Source: Gaeumannomyces sp. JS-464
Lineage: Eukaryota; Ascomycota; Sordariomycetes; Magnaporthales; Magnaporthaceae
Reading direction: 5' to 3'
DNA length: 64,000 nt
Assembly: GCA_002197995.1 (NCBI GenBank)
Contig: NGZR01000004.1
Coordinates: forward strand, 1,364,001 to 1,428,000
Shown: positions 12,369-22,450 of the stretch, one piece after another
Position numbering within the stretch: the stretch's first letter is position 1
How the letters are laid out: each line of letters begins with the position of its first letter
The notes under the pieces: generated by a model
Told to the model about the DNA's origin: nothing
Seen by the model: the letters and a program-made list of their open reading frames with translations, nothing else
The model's database searches: none
Program-made: the position numbers and the translations under genes

Positions 12369-12468
12369 TTCCGGGCCGAAAGGCCCTAAAGGAAAGCGTG
12401 CGCCACCCTGTTAGCTAAGGGGGGGGGGGGGGGGGGGGGGGCCGTTGGCAACGGCATGGTGCCGTCGC
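12369..12468. other. GC-rich target DNA between tail-to-tail LINE-A and LINE-B, with GNRA hairpin and G23 run
   Basis: Not RIP-damaged. GGGCC-GAAA-GGCCC (12373-12386) can form a tight hairpin. A run of 23 G lies at 12419-12441; the matching copy at 18542-18547 has only 6 G. The right part is the left copy of the LINE-B target duplication. No gene is recognisable in it. Confidence 0.7.
12390..12468. repeat. Target-site duplication of LINE-B, left copy
   Basis: Matches 18512-18573 from AGGARRGCGYGCGCCACCCT to GGTGCCGTCGC, apart from the expanded G run, one indel and transitions. Length is 79 bp here and 62 bp on the right. Confidence 0.75.
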
Positions 12469-12490
12469 GTGAGTGAGTGAGTGAGTGAGT
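12469..12490 (-). repeat. 3' tail of LINE-B, (ACTC)n
   Basis: Plus strand GTGAGTGAGTGAGTGAGTGA, so on the element strand ACTC units end the LINE in place of poly-A. LINE-A and LINE-C end in related TTACTCAC-like tails. Confidence 0.85.
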
Positions 12491-12989
12491 ATATTTAACG
12501 TCAGTAAGTCGGGATCTACCAGTCCCTGCCTCCCAAGGGGCATATGACGTGCTAGCGCTACCTAAGCTAAACATTAGGCTACATGTTGCTATCCGGCGGC
12601 TAGCAAAATTAAACCCGAAGGCACACGAAGGTCGGGCCGCGTTCCAGCGCTCCTTGTTAGTGAGCGGGCAATCGGCGGTAGGGCGTATATATATACGCCA
12701 GGGCGTTGTAAAGCGCTGCGGGTGGTAGTAGTGCGTTCGGCCGGCGAGTATGCCGGTAAAGGGGTGGGGCCGGGTTTTAGGCTGGAAGGTCCTCGGGACC
12801 CCCAGGGCCCGGCCGGAGTGCGGGGGACCAACGAGCCTACTGTTAGTCCTGGTGGTACAAAGGAAAAAGGTAAAAGGTGTAGGAGAACAAGGAAAAGGAT
12901 GTATGCGGGCTTTTTAGGCCCTGTTGTTATCGTCCAGCGATAGTGTAATAATTGGTAGCTTCGGCGAACGAAGCAAAAAGGAAAGGCTT
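12491..12989 (-). other. LINE-B 3' UTR
   Basis: Follows the ORF2 stop region and reaches the tail. It aligns with the 3' UTR of LINE-A (11835-12360) and LINE-C (46390-46900). Long frames here (for example 12589-13053 minus) are low-complexity Pro/Arg-rich readings of GC-rich DNA that are not kept in the other copies, so I do not call a gene. Confidence 0.7.
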
Positions 12990-15900
12990 TTAAAGTAGCC
13001 GTTTCCAATATCCGGGCCTGTCGGAAGCCGGGGAGGGGTCCGCTATAGGCCATTTATTTTCTGCCGTTTTAGCCAACCTGCAAAATACAGGGTGGGAAGG
13101 GGATTTGTTTCTTCCGCAGCGGCACGGGTTATCGTCTTCGTGCTGGAACTTTCGGTGGTACCAGTCGAAATCCCCGTGACCGGTGCGTGCGGCTATTAGC
13201 CGTTGCAGTACCCTCCGGTGCAGCTGCAACGCTTCGGGCGTATGTTGTGGTGCCGGCGGGAGGCCTATAGCCTTATACCGATCCGGAAAGTTGTCCTTAA
13301 ACCATGCGTTCCGGGCGTCCCGGGCCGTTTTCCGGGCTAAAGCCTTTACTCCGGCCACCGTTGGTTTAAAATGTTGGGGTATTGGCAGGGCCGATCCCAA
13401 CTTTGCTTCGGCGTCTGCCTCTTCGTTTCCGGGGATTCCCATATGGCCCGGGGACCAGCGTACGTATACCTGGTGTTTATCCATAAGGCAATGGATTTCT
13501 TTAAAGGCCCCTTGTGAACTATCAGGGGCCGTGCTTAAACAGCCGTTGGCCGCCGAGGTGTTATCGAGGCACAAGTGGAAAGTGCAATTGCGGAAGCTCC
13601 AAACGGCTTTACGGAGGCCCATCCGGGCCCCTTCCGCCTCGCCGTCGAATACTTCCGCGGGATGCGCCAGCCGGCCGTGCCCGGAAAGTTTGCGTTGGCC
13701 GGCTTGGTATATTACCCAGCCGTATCCAACTGCTCCGTTCTCTGCTTTGGACCCGTCGCTATATATTATAACGTCGGTGGGTGGGAGGGTGCAAAGCCAC
13801 GCCGTAAATGCTTTAGCGGCTGCTTGCTTTTCTTGTATGGCCACCGTAAGCCCCGTATATTTATAAGGGAGGTAGGCCGGGCGGGTGCAAGCCGGAAGAA
13901 GTCCGGCCGTCCTTTGCAAGGAGGTTGCAAGCCTGCCGGGTAAGCCTGCCCTAGGCCCTCGGGCGTTAAGGGCCGGCTTGGCCGCTGCGGCCAGGGTGTT
14001 CTTCCGGAACCGTATTTATACGGGCCGCAAAACGGAGGCGGGCTTGTTCCAAAAGCGCCTGGGCGCCTGGGATGCCGGATTCGTAATGCAATGCGTTTAT
14101 CGGTGTGGTTTTCCAAGCTGGGACCACTGCCTTAAGGGACGCGGTTAAGGCTTTATCGACCCGATCGATTAAATGGCCTTAGCGGATAATTTGCTGTTGT
14201 GCCGGCTTGTACGGGTGTGGTTTAGTTTTACCCCTATACCATACCTCGGCCCCGTATAAAGCCGTAGGGATTATAACCGTTGTGACGGCTTTGTAAACCG
14301 AATGTGCCGGTATCCCCCCTATCGAATTCGTAAGCCTTCGGAGGTGGTTGGCAACGCTTTGGGCTTTTGCAGCCCTGTTTTCCACGTGGGCTTTAAAATT
14401 AAGCCTTTGGTCGAAAAGGACCCCTAACCACCGTAAAGCTCCTGTAGCTTGTTGTATGGTAAGGCCCTCCGCCGTAACCGCTGGGGTTGTGGGATTTCTC
14501 CGTTTGGAAAAATGCATAAGCTCGCACTTCCCCGGGTCGAAAGCAACCTTATTAGCCCTGCCCCAACGTAGGATTTCCGTAACCGTAGCCCCTGCTTTAC
14601 GGGAGCACTCCTCCGGAGTGCTACCCGTTACGCAAATGCCTATATCGTCCGCGTATCCGTACCTAATCGCTTTTGCTTTGGGTAGGATTTCGGCCATATA
14701 AAGCATAAATAGGACCGGTGACGCCGGTAACCCTTGGGGTAGCCCGCAGTCCGGGGAAAAAGGGGGTGCCGTGGCGTCCTCCAAACGCACTTTAACCACC
14801 CTGTTTCCTGCAAAAATAATACCCATCGTACTAACGTTGGATCCCAGCCTTGGTTTAGAAGCCTTTAAAGGAGCCTCCGGCGAAGTACGGCGTCGAAAGC
14901 CCCTTGTACATCCATGGTAACGAGGGCGGCCGTTTTATTTTTAAGGCCCGTTCCACCTCGTGGGCCACGCATGCCGTTAAATCGATGGCGGCCTTTTTCG
15001 GGGTAGCCCCGGCGTGTTGCGGGGCTATAAGCCCGTGTTGTAATGCGAGGGATGCCATCCGCGAAGCCACCAGCCGCTCCAGCCCTTTCCCTAAGCACGG
15101 GAGTAAAGCTATCGGGCGGTAGGATTTTGGGTCCGTTAAATCCGTTTTATTCGGCTTTTTCAGCATAACCACTTCCGCTGTGCGGAAAGGGGCTGGGTGG
15201 TGCCCGGCCCTAAGGCAAGCCTCGAAAAGGGCCCTAACGTATTCCCCTATTGCCGGCCACGCCGCTGTAAGTAGCTTAACCGTTAGGGAATCGACGCCCG
15301 GGGCCGTGTTTGCCGTGCCAACGGTGCACTTCCGGCATTCCTCTAAAGGGACGTGGGGGTCCCACGGGAGTTGTGCGGTCCCTTGGGTAGCCCTTTGCTG
15401 TAACGGGTCCTCCTGTAAGTCGTCCTCCGCCGTAAACCTACGGAGGATCTTGCGGCCTAATGCTTCCGCTTTATCCCCTGGGGCTATTATAACCTCCCCG
15501 TTAATATTTAACGGGGGAAGCCGTATAGCGGGTGTAAGTTTATGCCACTTTACAGCACGGTATAGCGCTTTCGGGGAATCCATTTCCTCCAGCACGCTGG
15601 CCCAATGCTGTCTTTTAGCCGTCCGAACCGTTGCTTTTAAAGCACGGGCTTCGGCCGTAAAAGGCCCGCCGTTTCCCATAGCTTTTGCAAGGTCCCGTTG
15701 GGCGTTGGCGCACTTTTCGTTCCACCAGGGTTGGCCTTTTCTTTTGGCTTTAGGCCCCCGGCCGAAAGCCATTAACGCATTTTTTAATAAGTTTGTTAAT
15801 GCTTCGGCCGCTTTATCCAGGTGTTCCGCAGTGCCTGGGTTTGTAATGGTGGCAAGTTGCCGGCCCCCGTTGCTACCGCGTTTGCGAAAAACGGTAGTTT

Positions 15901-16669
15901 ATCGTCTGGTAGCGTAATACGCCGGCAGTCCGGAACGAAGTTATTGCGGTTAGGAATTTCGATCCGTATCGAGCGGTGGTCCGAATCGGTTGCTAGCGAA
16001 GGGTCGATTTCCGCTGTTGCTAAAGGGGCGTTGGAAAAGGTAAGATCCAAAACGCCCCCGTCGTTATGCGTAGGTTGGCCTGGGTCGGTAAGTAGGAGGA
16101 GGTTATAGGTATTAGCCCATTGGGCTATATCCTGGCCCCTATTCCTATTACCCTTAACCGGATCCCACGCCGGGGACCCTGCGTTAAAGTCTCCAGCTAT
16201 AATGCATTTTGCCGTTGGGCGCCAACGTAGTAAAAGGTCCAACGAGGGTTCCGAAGGGTCCCCTGGAGGCTATATACGTTAACGAAGGTGCACCTGGCGA
16301 CGGTAAGCCAAAGGATGTCCCGGGTGTTGCCTGCCGGCCGGTCCGCTACGGGCCGAAGCCCCGGGTCCTTCCGTACGTAAGTTATTACCCGAGGCCTGGT
16401 TTGGTGGTCGTGCCAGCTATTTACCGGAGTAAATAGCTCGTACGACGGGTGGGTGCAAAGCATAAGCTTCCTTTCCACGCGCTAGGGGGCTCCTGCATTA
16501 GCACCACGTCGATATTTTGGCTCCAAAATAGTTGGAGTAAAGTAGCCCCCGCCTCCCAGCTACGTCGAACGTTCGCTTGGGCGGCGGTTAAAGCACGGCG
16601 TTCGGGGCGAAGCCCCGGGCGCCGGGCCCTATTGCCATGCGTTTGTTGTATCCGGTTGGCTGCTGGCAT
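12990..16669 (-). pseudogene. LINE-B ORF2: APE endonuclease - reverse transcriptase - RNase H - zinc finger
   Basis: Pieces in successive frames, 5' to 3'. 16669-16197: endonuclease start (NIDVVLMQEPPS). 16242-15796: GDFNAGSPAWD, LDLTFSN and DSDHRSI, the catalytic Asp/Asn/His of APE-type nucleases. 15772-14855: RT fingers with YRPIALLPCLGKGLERLV. 15098-14865: motif A VTMDVQGAFDAV. 14826-14179: motif B GLPQGLPASPVLF and motif C YADD, intact. 13919-12990: RNase H with YSDGSKAENG, GEAEGARMG, CLDNTSA and GNEEADAEAK, then CRCGRNKSPSHPVFC. All active residues I can see are kept, but frame changes break it at least six times. The protein would nick target DNA and prime reverse transcription there. 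Confidence 0.9.
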
Positions 16670-16706
16670 ACGTAAAAGCGGCGTTGGTGTATTGGGGGCT
16701 TTGGCC

Positions 16707-18511
16707 CTAAGGTTGTTGGCCGGCGGTACCGTCGGTTTCCTCCAGGGGGTTTCCGGTTATTTCGATAGCCCCTTCGGGCTCGGGGAGGTCCAGTTCCATA
16801 TCCGCCAGTACTTCGTATTGGTTGTTAAAACTAACCCTAAGCCTTTTGGCAGGGTGCCTTCCCTTGCCGGCCGTACGGGCCGCGCCCTCGGGGGCCAGCG
16901 GATTTGCCGGGCTTACCTCGGCAGCGTCGGCGGTGGCAGCAGCGGCAGGAACGGCGGCGGCGGCGGGGGGTAACGGAAGCAGCGGCGTTACCGGTACCGG
17001 CCGCGGGATTGGCATTAGCGGTAACGGTTACAACGAATTTCGTTAGTTAACCGCGGTTGCAGGAAGGGCGTGGCGGTGGCGGCCGCGGCGGCCGCGGCGG
17101 TGGCGGCGGCAGCGGCGGCTTCCACCTCTTTTACCGCCGCCCGGGCTTGTGCCCCTAATTTCCTAACCGCGCCTTTTTCCCCACGGGTTAAATGCTTTAG
17201 CACTCCGTTTACCCGTACAGGCTTTATAGGGCAGTTCGGGTGGTCGGCTGGGTACGGGCCCGAACAGTTTGCGCATTGCGGAAGGGCCGTGCACGGCGAT
17301 GCGTGCCGGCCGTCGTTCACTTTCCCGCACCGGAGGCACCTATCGGCCCGGGCACAGTTGCGAGCCACGTGAAAGCCGTGGCAGCCGGGGGTATGTTGCG
17401 TAACCGGCGGGTGTCGTTGTACGCGGCGTGAAAAAACGTAATCCCCCAAAGCCTAAACCCGGTTACGCGCGTGTAAAAGGATATAATCCATGATATACGC
17501 CCTTGGTAATTAGCGCCGGCCCCGGAGGGCTTAACGCTTACTGGCTTTAGCCCTGTTTGGGCTTCGACTTCCTCCCGGACCAGCTCTTCCGATACCGGGA
17601 CGCTTTGTCCGAGGCCGTTCGTTAAGGACGTGGGGCATCCGGAAATCACGTAGTTAAACCAGATTTCGGGCTTTTCGATCCTTTCGGCGTTATATAAACG
17701 GCCTAATTCGGATCGATGCTGCAAAAGCCGGCTTTGGATATCCGCCGTTTTTGCTTTTAGCACGAACCCAGTAGGGGTTCGATAAGCTTCCGGGACGTCG
17801 GCTGTCGTAAACGGCAGGTCCCTGCTATCGGCAAGGGCTTTGCGAATACTAAAGCCCGTTTGTTGGTTGGCCCAAGCCTGTTTTTCCTCCGGGATTCTAA
17901 CAAAAACCCGGAAATCGGCTTTGGGCCGGGCGGGAGGGCGGGGCTCCCGGGGTGCACGGTTTTTAAAGCCTGTGCGGGTTGCTGGGGCTGCTGGAGCCCT
18001 GTTCGGGCCGCCGCCGCGTAAGTGGTCGGGGGCGGGCGTTGCGGGTTAGGCGCGTAAGGTTCCGGGGCCCCGTAGGGGTTTCTTTCCCTTTGGGCCGGCG
18101 TTGGCAGGCCGAAAAGGGCTTGTTTGGCGTATTCGATAAAACAATCCTTCCAGCCGTTGGCTTCGGGGATTGCCTCCAGTGGGAGGGAAGCGATGCCGGC
18201 GTCGATAGAGCGGGCGAGGGTTGTGCAAATTAAAGCCGTTTGCTGTTGCTTGCGGCTGTAACTCGCAACAATTTCCTCCGCGGCCGCCGCAGCCGACCCG
18301 AGGGTGGGCGCGTAGGCCGGGGGTGGGAAGGGAGGGGAAAAGAAAGGAAAGGGGCACCTGTGCCGGTGCTGCCGTCGTGGGTGCCTTCCTGGCCCTGAAC
18401 GGGCCCTGTTGGGTGTTGCGAATTCCGCAACGGGGACGGCGTGGTCGGGTGCGCTGACGCGCGGGGGGCCCGGGTGGCAGCGACGCGTTCCTCCGGGCCG
18501 TTGGGCCGACG
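16707..18511 (-). pseudogene. LINE-B ORF1: nucleic-acid-binding protein with CCHC knuckles
   Basis: Pieces 18511-17757, 17763-17317, 17449-17015 and 17015-16707 lie in successive frames. The N-terminal half is Pro-rich, then has a conserved helix (AAEEIVASYSRKQQQTALIC) that is also readable in LINE-C at about 57560-57650. Near 17150-17400 come the Cys/His knuckles CHGFHVARNC, CLRCGKVNDGRHASPC and CANCSGPYPADHPNC, typical of I/Tad ORF1. An Ala-rich tract from GCN repeats follows (about 16900-17130). The only upstream ATG (18563) lies in the target duplication, outside the element, so the true start is unclear. Confidence 0.8.
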
Positions 18512-18573
18512 AGGAGGGCGCGCGCCACCCTATTGGCCGAAGGGGGGCTGTTGGCAACGGCATGTTGCCGTCG
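18512..18573. repeat. Target-site duplication of LINE-B, right copy
   Basis: Right-hand partner of 12390-12468, with a G6 run where the left copy has G23. It runs directly into the tandem duplication at 18563-18817. Confidence 0.75.
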
Positions 18574-18817
18574 CCAGCGCCGTTGGCGGGCGTGGTTATT
18601 GGTGTTGGGTCGCTAATTGGCGGGTGTTAAGGATTTGTATGCAATTTGGCAGTGTGCACTAACAGCGCAATGCCAAGAATTGGTGAATTCGTGGTGCCGT
18701 CGCCAGCGCCGTTAGCGGGCGTGTTGTTAAGGTCAAGTTGGATTGGCGGGTGTTAAGGATTTGTATGCAATTTGGCAGTGTGCACTAACAGCGCAATGCC
18801 ATGAATTGGTGAATTCG
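18563..18817. repeat. Tandem duplication, two units of about 127 bp
   Basis: Unit 1 (18563-18691) and unit 2 (18692-18817) share GCCGTCGCCAGCGCCGTT, then a variable stretch, then a nearly identical 70-bp block ending TTGGTGAATTCG. Both are GC-normal and not RIP-damaged. They lie between LINE-B and the first recognisable Copia-A codons. I see no gene in them; they may be leader or LTR remains of Copia-A, or its target DNA. Confidence 0.8.
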
Positions 18818-18829
18818 AGGAAGGTGTAA

Positions 18830-19153
18830 GTGGCTATGGATCGCACGAGCAGGGACCAGTACCTGCTGGAGGACGCTCCGCACGACGCCAACTACATAAA
18901 CAGGCGCTACCATAATAACCAGAAGCCTCGCACAGGCCAAAGCGGGTTTAAACCCAAAAGCAACTTCCAGCCTCGCGCAAGCAGCTTCCAGCCTCGCACG
19001 ACCAAACGATACTACATATGCAAAAAAGGAAGGCTGTTAGTTAACCAACCACCCGCAAAAAAAACGAAATGGTGCGAAACAAAAATTCCTTTAAGCGTGC
19101 GAAAACCTAAGCACGGAAAGCATAAGTTTCGACGTATTTTTTTAAAATTATAA
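18830..19153 (+). pseudogene. gag: Copia-A gag, C-terminal part
   Basis: Open for 107 codons. NRRYHNNQKPRTGQSGFKP is followed by an Arg/Phe/Gln-rich linker and KRYYICKKGRLLVN. The last block matches the position of the C-X2-C-X-GCWS knuckle of fungal Copia gag, with Cys to Tyr and Trp lost. The N-terminal capsid region should lie upstream but is not recognisable across the tandem duplication, so the ATG at 18830 is probably internal. Confidence 0.6.
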
Positions 19154-22100
19154 AAGCCTTTAACCAGCGTACGACGAGGACGATTTAAAAGAAAACGACG
19201 TTAATATTAAAGATTTTTTAATGCAATATTTACAAAACTATACATACTTTTATCGCATAACTGGCGAAAACATTTATCGAGCTAACGCGTGCGAACCATT
19301 TAACCAGTTCGTGCTGCATAATTAATACAGCATAACGTATTAAAAAAAACTTTGGGATATAAGCGTTATACAAGTTTCCACAATTGGGAAGTGCCAAATA
19401 AAAGCGTATTTAAAAGAAAACCCTTATACGAAAATCGACTAAACATTTGGATTAACCGAAGTTCGTTTTAAAGGTAACCAAATCGAAATGTCGATCGGTA
19501 CGATACGGATAAAAAACCAGCTAAAAACGGTTACGTACCATATTTTTAAACTTTTAAACACGGGCTTTTTTTACTTGCATAATGCCGACAGGTTAAAATG
19601 CTATTTTAACAATTTGAAAAACATTATCGTACGATTTAATGGAATAACTATTTCCGTTATACGAAAATAAGAACACTTTTTTTTTAATATTAATTGTACG
19701 AAATTCGCAACTTTTTTTACGAAGTTAAAGTTAAAAAAGCTGCATCGAAAATTCGAACACCTTTATACGGAACGCTTTTACCGTTTGCTAAAAAAAGGCT
19801 GGCTATTAAAATATATAAAAGGAAATTTTAAAAAAAATTAGCAAAGTTTATTACTATTGCTAAACGCACGACTTTGCTTTTTAACGATTTAAATTTAGCA
19901 TTAAAAACAATTGCGAGTTTAACTATGAAATAATGGTAAATATCGTACACTTAAAAGGAAAAAAACGCATTGCACGTTATTAATATAACAACTTTTTTTT
20001 AAACAGCTACCTTTGTACGATAAATGTTAATTAAAAAGCATGGAACGCATTTTATCGATGCTAGATTTACGTATATTAAAAACCATTAAATTACATTTCG
20101 CATAAGTTTAACATTAACTTTTCCTTTAAGGAATTCCGCAATTAAACAAAAGTTATAAAATATCGTGTAAAAAAATGCTAATAAAAGCATATTAAGCATT
20201 AGGTAAAATCGAACGAGCTTACATACCATTTAAGCGAGTATACGACATTTTTAAAAACGAACTTAAATATTATGCAAATAACGAAACACTGTTTTAAATG
20301 GCAATTAAAGCATTAAACTATGTAACCGAACTTAACGAACTTGTTTTAACCTTTTTCGTTTTTAATACATATCCACCTATTAATTAAAACTTTCCCCTTT
20401 TCCCGAACATAGCATAACGAGCAAAAGCAATTCGAAAAGCGATAAAAATACTTCGAGGGATTTATGCAAAGGTTAACGTAAATAAAGCTTTTAACACACG
20501 TAACTAACCTCGTATAAAAAAATTTTAAAACTGCTGTTCGAAAACGAAGTTATAGTTTGGAAGGAAAAAAAGGGACGGAAAAAACCGTACGCATTTTAAA
20601 TAACGAACCACGCTAATATTACCGTTATAACGGAACGGATTTAAAAGCGTTAGGTTAACGCAAGGTAAACTGTACAATCGCGGCTTAAAAAAGCAGGAAA
20701 ACTAACAAGTCCTATCGTATAAACCCGGAAAATAACAGGATACTATTATTATTCCTAGCCAAACCGCTTTTTTAAAAAAAGGCAAAAAGCGCCCACGCAA
20801 AAATGCCTAACTAAAAGCATTTTTAACAGCTAAAAAAAAGAGATTTAAAGTTAGCATTAATGCTTTATACGGATGGCAAAATCACTGCCTTTAAAAAAAC
20901 CGTTCGAAAAACCCAACGCTATAAAAATTAACAGCTTAATCGCACGCGGCACTATACGTTTATTTTCGTATAACCCAGTTTTGCACTAACACTTTCGCAT
21001 ATAAAACATAAGGTTTATACGAAAGGTAAAAGGTAAAACAATAAGCCATTTATACGAAAAGTTAAAACTGGTCGTATAAAGCTATAATAATCGAAAAAAG
21101 GAGGAACTGTTTACTTAAATACCGACAATCCAAAAAATAAGTTAGCGTTTTATCCTCGCATTTAAATTAGCTTTAACCATGGTATATAAAATATTATGCG
21201 AAATTAAAAACATTATTTTAATTTATATTCAATTTAAAAATAAACTAGCTTAAACTATTATCGCACGATTGCTTAAGGAAATCCAAATAAAATACACGGC
21301 AAACTCGTTTTTTTTAAATTTAAAAACCACTATACGAAATAGCGGAATTTAAAACGTATTAATAAAAAACATACCATACCTATTATAAAAAAGCGTTAAA
21401 AATAACGGTTTTTTATACGACCTTTATTTTATATTTATAACGATAGGACCGTATAAATTCGGGATTATAAGCATGCAAGCGAACGATACTTTTAACTTTG
21501 CAACATTTGCCTTTTTACAGCTGGAAAAAGAAAAGTTGCACGAAATTAGGTTTTAAACAAAGCTTAAATTCTTTTTTTCGCACGATAACTTTTTGGAATT
21601 TAACAAATGCAAAATTTATTTTTAAAGAAAAAATATTACCATTAAATAAAAAAATAACTCGCACAATTCTAACTAGTCGATTTAAACGCTTTAAACGCAG
21701 CATAGTAATATGTTGCTTAACGCGTATAAAGCGCATATATAGCAACCATTTGCTAATTAAAAGCAGCGTACAACCTGTTAATTGCTGCCTAAATAAGTAT
21801 TTTAAGCAAAAATAACATCGCTAATTTAAATAAACGATTTTAATAGCAAATAAATAACGCATACCGTAAATTTACCTATTTAACTTTAAAATTTAATTGT
21901 ACGAAATTGTTTATTTTTGCGAACGAATTATTTGTTAATAACAAAAACCTAATATTACAACTTGGGTTTTTAATAGTTTTAATAAAGGAAACAAACCGTA
22001 CGAAAACAACCTTTTTTTTATAAGGAAATATTTTGCATTAGTTATTAACTAAATGCAAACGAGTTATACGATGCGTTTTAACCAGCGAATTGTACGGGAT

Positions 22101-22445
22101 AATAATTAATTTCGATAATAGATTTGCATTAAATACAACATTAAAATAAATTACATTTGTTTTAAATGCTGTACAATTCCCAACTATCGTTTATATAAAT
22201 TTAAAGTTATTATATAAATGCTTAATTAAATTAAAAAGCATAAGGAAAAAAAACTAATAATCGATACTATATTATTTCGAAAATCGTAAAAAAAGCGTAA
22301 AATTTCGAAAATTCGCTAAATTAACGAACGAAATAACCCAATTAACGCTTTAATAAAAAAAAAGCCGAACGATATTTTATTAACTTTAATATTAACAAAT
22401 TGTACAACGATTAAAATGGAAGCGTATATTAAGCGAAGCAAAAAA
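19154..22445 (+). pseudogene. pol: Copia-A pol, degraded
   Basis: The protease region and linker end near 19668 (open frame 19488-19670 contains NADRLKCYFNNLKNIIVRFNG). GAG-pre-integrase: LHRKFEHLYTERFYRLLKK near 19740-19800. Integrase spans about 19860-20660; the block PLNYISHKFNINF near 20085 corresponds to the usual PDYIVHDAGTNF, so catalytic Asp positions are mutated. Reverse transcriptase spans about 20860-21520: TIQKIS..FILA near 21125 and the catalytic box QANDT at 21476-21490, where this Copia group has QTDDT. RNase H lies at about 21900-22440 (CKRVIRCVLTSELYG, then KSLYECL-like). Stops occur throughout. Confidence 0.78.
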
Positions 22446-22450
22446 AACAG

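Larger units (their letters stand above)
12469..18511 (-). mobile_element. LINE-B: near full-length Tad1-like LINE, weakly RIP-damaged
   Basis: A 6.0-kb non-LTR retrotransposon with ORF1 (CCHC knuckles), ORF2 (APE endonuclease, RT, RNase H, zinc finger) and a 3' UTR ending in an ACTC-repeat tail. It is flanked by a long target duplication. Unlike its neighbours it is GC-rich and has few stop codons, but its frames are broken by several small deletions. It lies tail to tail with LINE-A. Its 5' end (CGACGAG) coincides with that of LINE-C, so it is probably complete at the 5' side. Confidence 0.92.
18818..22450 (+). mobile_element. Copia-A: degraded Ty1/Copia element, 5' end not recognised
   Basis: Copia order from left to right: gag knuckle, protease region, GAG-pre-integrase, integrase, reverse transcriptase, RNase H. 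The first 250 bp are GC-normal; from about 19080 on, the sequence is heavily RIP-damaged. No LTR pair could be identified. The left limit touches the tandem duplication and the right limit is set at the end of recognisable RNase H. Confidence 0.8.

Noticed and set aside
12093..13053. Several 60-150 codon Pro/Arg-rich frames on both strands
   Set aside because: They lie in GC-rich LINE 3' UTR sequence and are not kept between LINE-A, B and C.
17070..17372. Plus-strand 100-codon frame in LINE-B
   Set aside because: Antisense shadow of the ORF1 zinc-knuckle region, as are the other long plus-strand frames between 13183 and 18630.
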